Assembly (NCBI GenBank): GCA_016165875.1
Contig: JABBOT010000007.1
Location: 23,112,531 to 23,176,530 of the forward strand
Length of the DNA: 64,000 nucleotides
Origin: Acanthopleura granulata
Taxonomy: Eukaryota; Mollusca; Polyplacophora; Chitonida; Chitonidae
Direction of reading: 5' to 3'
Numbering within the stretch: the first letter of the stretch is position 1; each line of letters starts with the position of its first letter. The notes beneath the pieces are model-generated. The model saw nothing but the letters and a program-made list of their open reading frames with translations, was not told where the DNA came from and did no database searches. A program made the translations under genes and the position numbers. Below are positions 59,403-64,000 of the stretch, piece by piece.

Positions 59403-60975
59403 TATGTGTTGGTTCACCAAGCTGTTTCCGTGCCGTTTTGCAGGTAGGTTGACCATGCGGACGGATTTTCGTCAGCCCCCGGACGTTGTTGTTTCTAGAT
59501 ATATCTGTATCCAGACTTGAGCATTGTGTTAACGGATTTCTGATATGTATATTAATGACGCCATTGGTCACCGGCTTAACGACATTAACTTACTGTTACT
59601 GCAAAATCCTGTTATCTACACCAAATATCACTCCGCTAACAGGAGATAGTATGTACATAGTAAATGCGAATCCGTGAAATACTAGCGGTACTGCATCATC
59701 TCCGACGGTGTCCTACAAAATCCTTCATGGCACGAGGATATGATAAGAGCGAACGACAGCGCGAAGACGGACTGGGTCACGTGAGTTATAGTTTTACAGT
59801 GGGTGAGTATAGGGCGCATTAATGCACAGTCACATCCGGACGGAGCGACTGTGCTGACAGCCACCTGGAAATTTACTGTACATAGACGTGTACTGACTAT
59901 GTATCGGAGACTAGATACTACATAGCTTTTGCACCCATTTCAGTTGAATGCTCTACATATAGGTAAGTCATCTTTACATTACTACTTCACACACGCATCA
60001 ATAGGTGGTTCAGTGAAGAATTCATTACAGGTGAACTGTATAACGCTTTATATTCCGGTGATCGACACCTCAAGCTTTCTTTATGTACTATACATATACA
60101 TCACGTACGACTTTAAACATTACTGATATGAACTTGGGTCATACACCAGATACAGGCCGATGGAAGTATCTGGGTAGAACTCCAAGGAAGCAGAAATGCC
60201 CATCAGAGCTGTATGATTATTTTGGCAGTATTTTTATCTTCTAGTTATATTTGTTCTCGTTTGACCCTGCTACATTTTCTCAGTGTTTCTCTGTACATAT
60301 ACAAATATAGGACTTCATGTTCGGACTAAGCTGGTTAAGGCATTCAGCTGTGTTATTTTATATTGTTTACAAATGTACACAAAAGTGTTCCATAAATTTG
60401 TTTGTCATACAACTCATATCATGCAACTGATAATTAGTTAATATCTATATAAATCTGATATATACAGAAGGAGTTTGTGTCAACCACTAAACTGCATCCC
60501 ATTAATTAAATTTACTTTGAAATATCGAATGTACATAGTACTGTTATTTAATGACACCTCCATGTACTAGTTGTACAGAAATAAATAAATCTTATCATAA
60601 GATGTATAAAAATGACGATCTTTCAAAACACACTGACACAGCCTAGATTCCCTTAAAAAATATCCAGGTGAGAAAAATATTCTATTAAACATTTTAGAGA
60701 TTTTACATTTCATCTCTACATCAAATGAATGCGCCCCATCGTTGTGAGCATTTTTGGCCCATGTCGAAACTCTATCGGTGACATGTGCTTATGTTGTCAT
60801 GCTGTGCTCGTATGTGAATAACGAACACAACAATATAATCTGTATTTATATCTGTCAGTATACTCGTGTTTTATCTATTTATTTTATTTATGTTTTTTGT
60901 TTTAAACTATTTAGTTGAATGCGCTGTGTATGTTCCCACTCCGCAGCTGGAATATTTGTCTTCGCGGCTATATCA
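59403..60975. other. Unassigned non-coding DNA
   Basis: No gene, RNA or repeat recognised. Confidence 0.55.
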
Positions 60976-60980
60976 CACAT

Positions 60981-61178
60981 TCTCTTCACGCTCAAATATT
61001 TGTTGTAAAGCCTGCATCTTGCCACACTTTCACATTGCATAAAGGCTAAGCTCAGCATGTCCAGTTTGTATACATTCTCCTCACACTGAAATACTAGTAT
61101 TTGTTTGTACGCCCTGCATGGTGCCACACATTCACATTGCATAAAGGAACAAGTTCAGCTTGTCCAGTTTGTACACGT
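60981..61178. repeat. Tandem duplication of about 95-100 bp
   Basis: Two copies starting at 60981 and 61076 share TTCACATTGCATAAAGG, CTTGTCCAGTTTGTACAC-like ends and GCCCTGCAT/GCCTGCAT. They are about 80% alike. Confidence 0.8.
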
Positions 61179-62044
61179 GTAATACTATTATGGATGTATG
61201 CGTTTATAGCTGTTCTGTACATACAACTCTCTTGTAGATACACTGTCTACATCTGCACTATATACATAGTCCGGTTTCTAAGATACCTATACGTACTCTA
61301 GGCTAGACCATATAGCTAAATTTACTTTAACTCCTGACCTAGAGGGCGCTCCCATATATCTCTTCTCAGCAGAAATCGTACAAATGAACCTAGGCCTAGC
61401 GCTCTGACCCTGAGTGGACTGATCAAGAGGTTTCATACTATTTTATCTCCATGACCGAACGCTTCAAGAAGTATGCTGACACCACGTTTTAATAGGAACA
61501 TCTGTCTGTTTATGCCGGTTTTGTTCCCATCCTAAGAGGTATGGAAAGTTCTTGTGTTTCTAAGATTTTAACTGCCATCGGCTGTGTGTGCGGGCACGTG
61601 TTGTTTTGTCTTTGCTGTCCAGAAATTAGTGGAACTCTTATTAGATTGGATAATATATGTACATTAATATTCATCTGCTATTGAGTCAGGTGGATCGGTT
61701 ATTTCTGCCTGTTGGATCAAGGAAGTAAACGTAGCAATTGGCGAAGTTTCTGACTTGATAAAATTAGATGTATTACGGCGACTGTGTTGGTGAAACCCTT
61801 GCCGAAGTTCGTGCAGAATAAAAACACGACAGTGTATATGTTAATGCAGAAACATTCTTGAGTAAAACACCAATCAAATAAATAAATGTATCGTGCAGAG
61901 CCCTGGGAGTAATGTAGGCTGCCCGGCAGTGGTACTGAGCTGTGCTGTTTTAACGATTGGAAGGCGAATCAATGCCTGACTATGGCTTAACGCTGCTTCG
62001 GCAGTTTTTCAGCCATATTGTGCATGGTGAGACTAGGAGACGAG
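61179..62044. other. Unassigned DNA with a SINE tail scrap
   Basis: ATTCTTGAGTAAAACACC AATCAAATAAATAAAT at 61853-61887 is the end of the 36756-type SINE with a short internal gap. Nothing else is recognised. Confidence 0.5.
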
Positions 62045-62275
62045 CGGGTCTCGGTTGGTTTGCTCGCCAGCGCAGCAATGTGGTCCCTGTGAGTTCAAGT
62101 CTAGCTGATGCCGACTTTCCGGCCGTACGTGGGACGAACTGCCAGCTACCTGCGGATGGCCGTGGGTTTCACCAGGGGTCTGCCCGATTTTCTCCCACCA
62201 TAATGCTGGCCGCCGTCGTATAAGTGAAATATTCTTTAGTATGGCGTAAAACCCCAATCAAAATATAAATAAATG
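62045..62275 (+). mobile_element. tRNA-headed SINE, nearly complete
   Basis: A degraded head (GTGAGTTCAAGTCTAGC retains box B), body GGACGAACTGCCAGCTACCT, CACCATAATGCTGGCCGCCG and tail TATGGCGTAAAACCCCAATC with an AAATAAAT run; same family as 36756. Confidence 0.83.
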
Positions 62276-64000
62276 GAAGACGAGCATTATAATGACTTGA
62301 TGCATGACGAATAAGGCCAAGAAGACAGGTTGCCTTTTTTATAGGTACTACAGTGGTTGTTCGTTTTAAAGCAAGGGACTCAATTAATGTTGACTGTACG
62401 GACGTTCAAAATGTTGAGCCTAGAATGTCATATTATAAAGAGGTAGAGACGGAACTCAGTGCTGGTGTTGTGTCAACAGTCTGTATAACATGGGACTGAT
62501 ATAACACATCTGTTATAGTAGTCCCAGATATAACAGAAAACGGCAAAGTTCCATACATAGATATGATTATGACGAAAAACACACAAAGTTACACACACTA
62601 GTTACCAAGTTCCTTTGTCAATGAAAACATGTCTTTCTCGCTCATTGTGACCCCTGGGCATCGTGATGTTGAATCCAGCATCCAGGGACTTTTTCAAAAT
62701 TAATTTCCCGCTGTCAAGTACAAACATAATATCTTCAAATTACCCACCTACCTACAGGACGTGGATATGACAAAACTATACCTGAAGTTAAATCTAGCAA
62801 AAGGGACAGTCATTGCATGGTGTCAGAACATGAAAGGCTATAAATCGTTCCCATTGCCACCAAAGGCTAAAGCAGGTACAGACAAACTTCATCAGCGACA
62901 TACTGTTGTACCCATAGATACTAACATACGTCGGTTTAAAACCCACGTAAACAGGTATACTTAGGGCGTTTCTACCATGCATGTGTTACTGCTATCAGAG
63001 AGAAAAAACGCATGTATAAACATAAAATTGTGACTCTATAGGGTGGCATGTTTTACATGAAAGATGTGTATGACGAACAGATGTGTGAGTAAGGCTCTCT
63101 GCTTGGTCGTCTCTGGGAAACGCTCACGCCGGCCGTAATTGTGAAGGTTCTTCCAAAGGGATCTTTCGTCAGAAGCCATTTGTGTGTACACGTAGGTTTC
63201 CCAAAGAACCCCTTTCCAGTTCTAAAACTCTTCGACGGACCTTTATGACATGGTTTAACTCTGACTTATATAATACCTACCGTCTCAACGGCCAGTAGCC
63301 ATGAAAACGATTTTTTATTTTTCCCACAGGGTCATTGCAGAACCCGTTGAGTTGTAATATACTTGTATCAGAACGTGTATGGGCTATCTGTTGATGCATG
63401 AAAACGCGCCTGTATTCTGGATACGGTGGTATTTTCCTGCACCAAGAACATCGATTTCAAGTTCTAGTACTTGCTTCACTCACTCTCGCATCCGAGAGAA
63501 CATGCCACAACGTAACAGAACATTCAGCATCTATCCTTTACAGACTACTCTGTAAATTTCGATGCTTAACTTATAAACACTTCTATGCAGCAGATATTAA
63601 ACACATGGAGATTATAGCTTTAGGGTATAGATCTATATACCAGTTTTAGACACTTATGCTTATTACCTAAATATTTGTGTATATTTCTTAAACACGCCTC
63701 TTCAAAGTTTAATCACCCATTAAACGCGTTGGGCGTTGTTCATTTTGCAGTGCATCTACACGTACAAGGCACGCGGGTATAGATACCTAAAGGTATGCCT
63801 TTCTCTATCATTATTTTACCCTATGGGCAAACTGTGACAAAATTGAACATGTACAATGTTTTTTATTTGTGCTAAAAATGTGTATTGGTGATACGAACGG
63901 TTGTGTACGCTTGGTACACAAAAGAGTAAATGTTTCATTTTGTGACAATGTGTGTAGCTGTGTGCGCAATGGTCTTTAGAGAGTTTGGTAGCGGATAATA
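62276..64000. other. Unassigned non-coding DNA
   Basis: Short ORFs only; no recognised gene, RNA or repeat up to the end of the window. Confidence 0.55.

Overview
The window is nuclear DNA of an invertebrate animal, most likely a lophotrochozoan and probably a mollusc. Small genes are split by GT-AG introns, exons are sparse in AT-rich non-coding DNA, and there are many copies of a tRNA-headed SINE whose tail (TTTACGCCGTA..GAATATTTC, read in reverse) I associate with bivalve and other mollusc genomes. Nothing prokaryotic is present. The species call is inference.

Left part (1-6.7 kb): unassigned DNA, a small inverted-repeat element (4081-4290) and a decayed LINE (about 4320-6664) with recognisable endonuclease, reverse transcriptase and zinc-knuckle pieces.

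Main discovery (6.7-34 kb): a cluster of small RNA genes that look like Y RNAs (Ro60-binding RNAs, the family that includes nematode stem-bulge RNAs). Nine copies look complete: starts near 6822, 9350, 13822, 18591, 23360, 28131, 31615, 32864 and 33270. Others are relics or 5'/3' halves. Intact copies begin about 30 bp after a TATA box, have a conserved block near -68 to -48 where the PSE of type 3 Pol III promoters sits, fold into a lower stem, bulged C, internal loop and upper stem as in Y RNA, and mostly stop at a T run. Much of the cluster is a tandem array of about 4.77 kb units (starts 8901, 13372, 18141, 22910, 27681). The inner units are nearly identical and the edge units share older variants. 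Each unit also carries an unrecognised exon-like fragment that is absent from the older blocks at 31-34 kb.

Middle (34-37 kb): AT repeat, a BEL/Pao-like gag relic on the minus strand with a candidate LTR, an 86-bp minisatellite grown inside the gag, and a SINE.

Gene part (40.8-53.7 kb): three single-copy eukaryotic genes. TRIR (minus, three exons) and NDUFAF2 (plus, six exons) are head to head across 389 bp. SMIM15 (minus, single coding exon) converges on NDUFAF2. NDUFAF2 and SMIM15 are also convergent neighbours on human 5q12.1, so this looks like old microsynteny. Right part (53.7-64 kb): no gene recognised; SINE copies, two minisatellite-like repeats and unassigned DNA.
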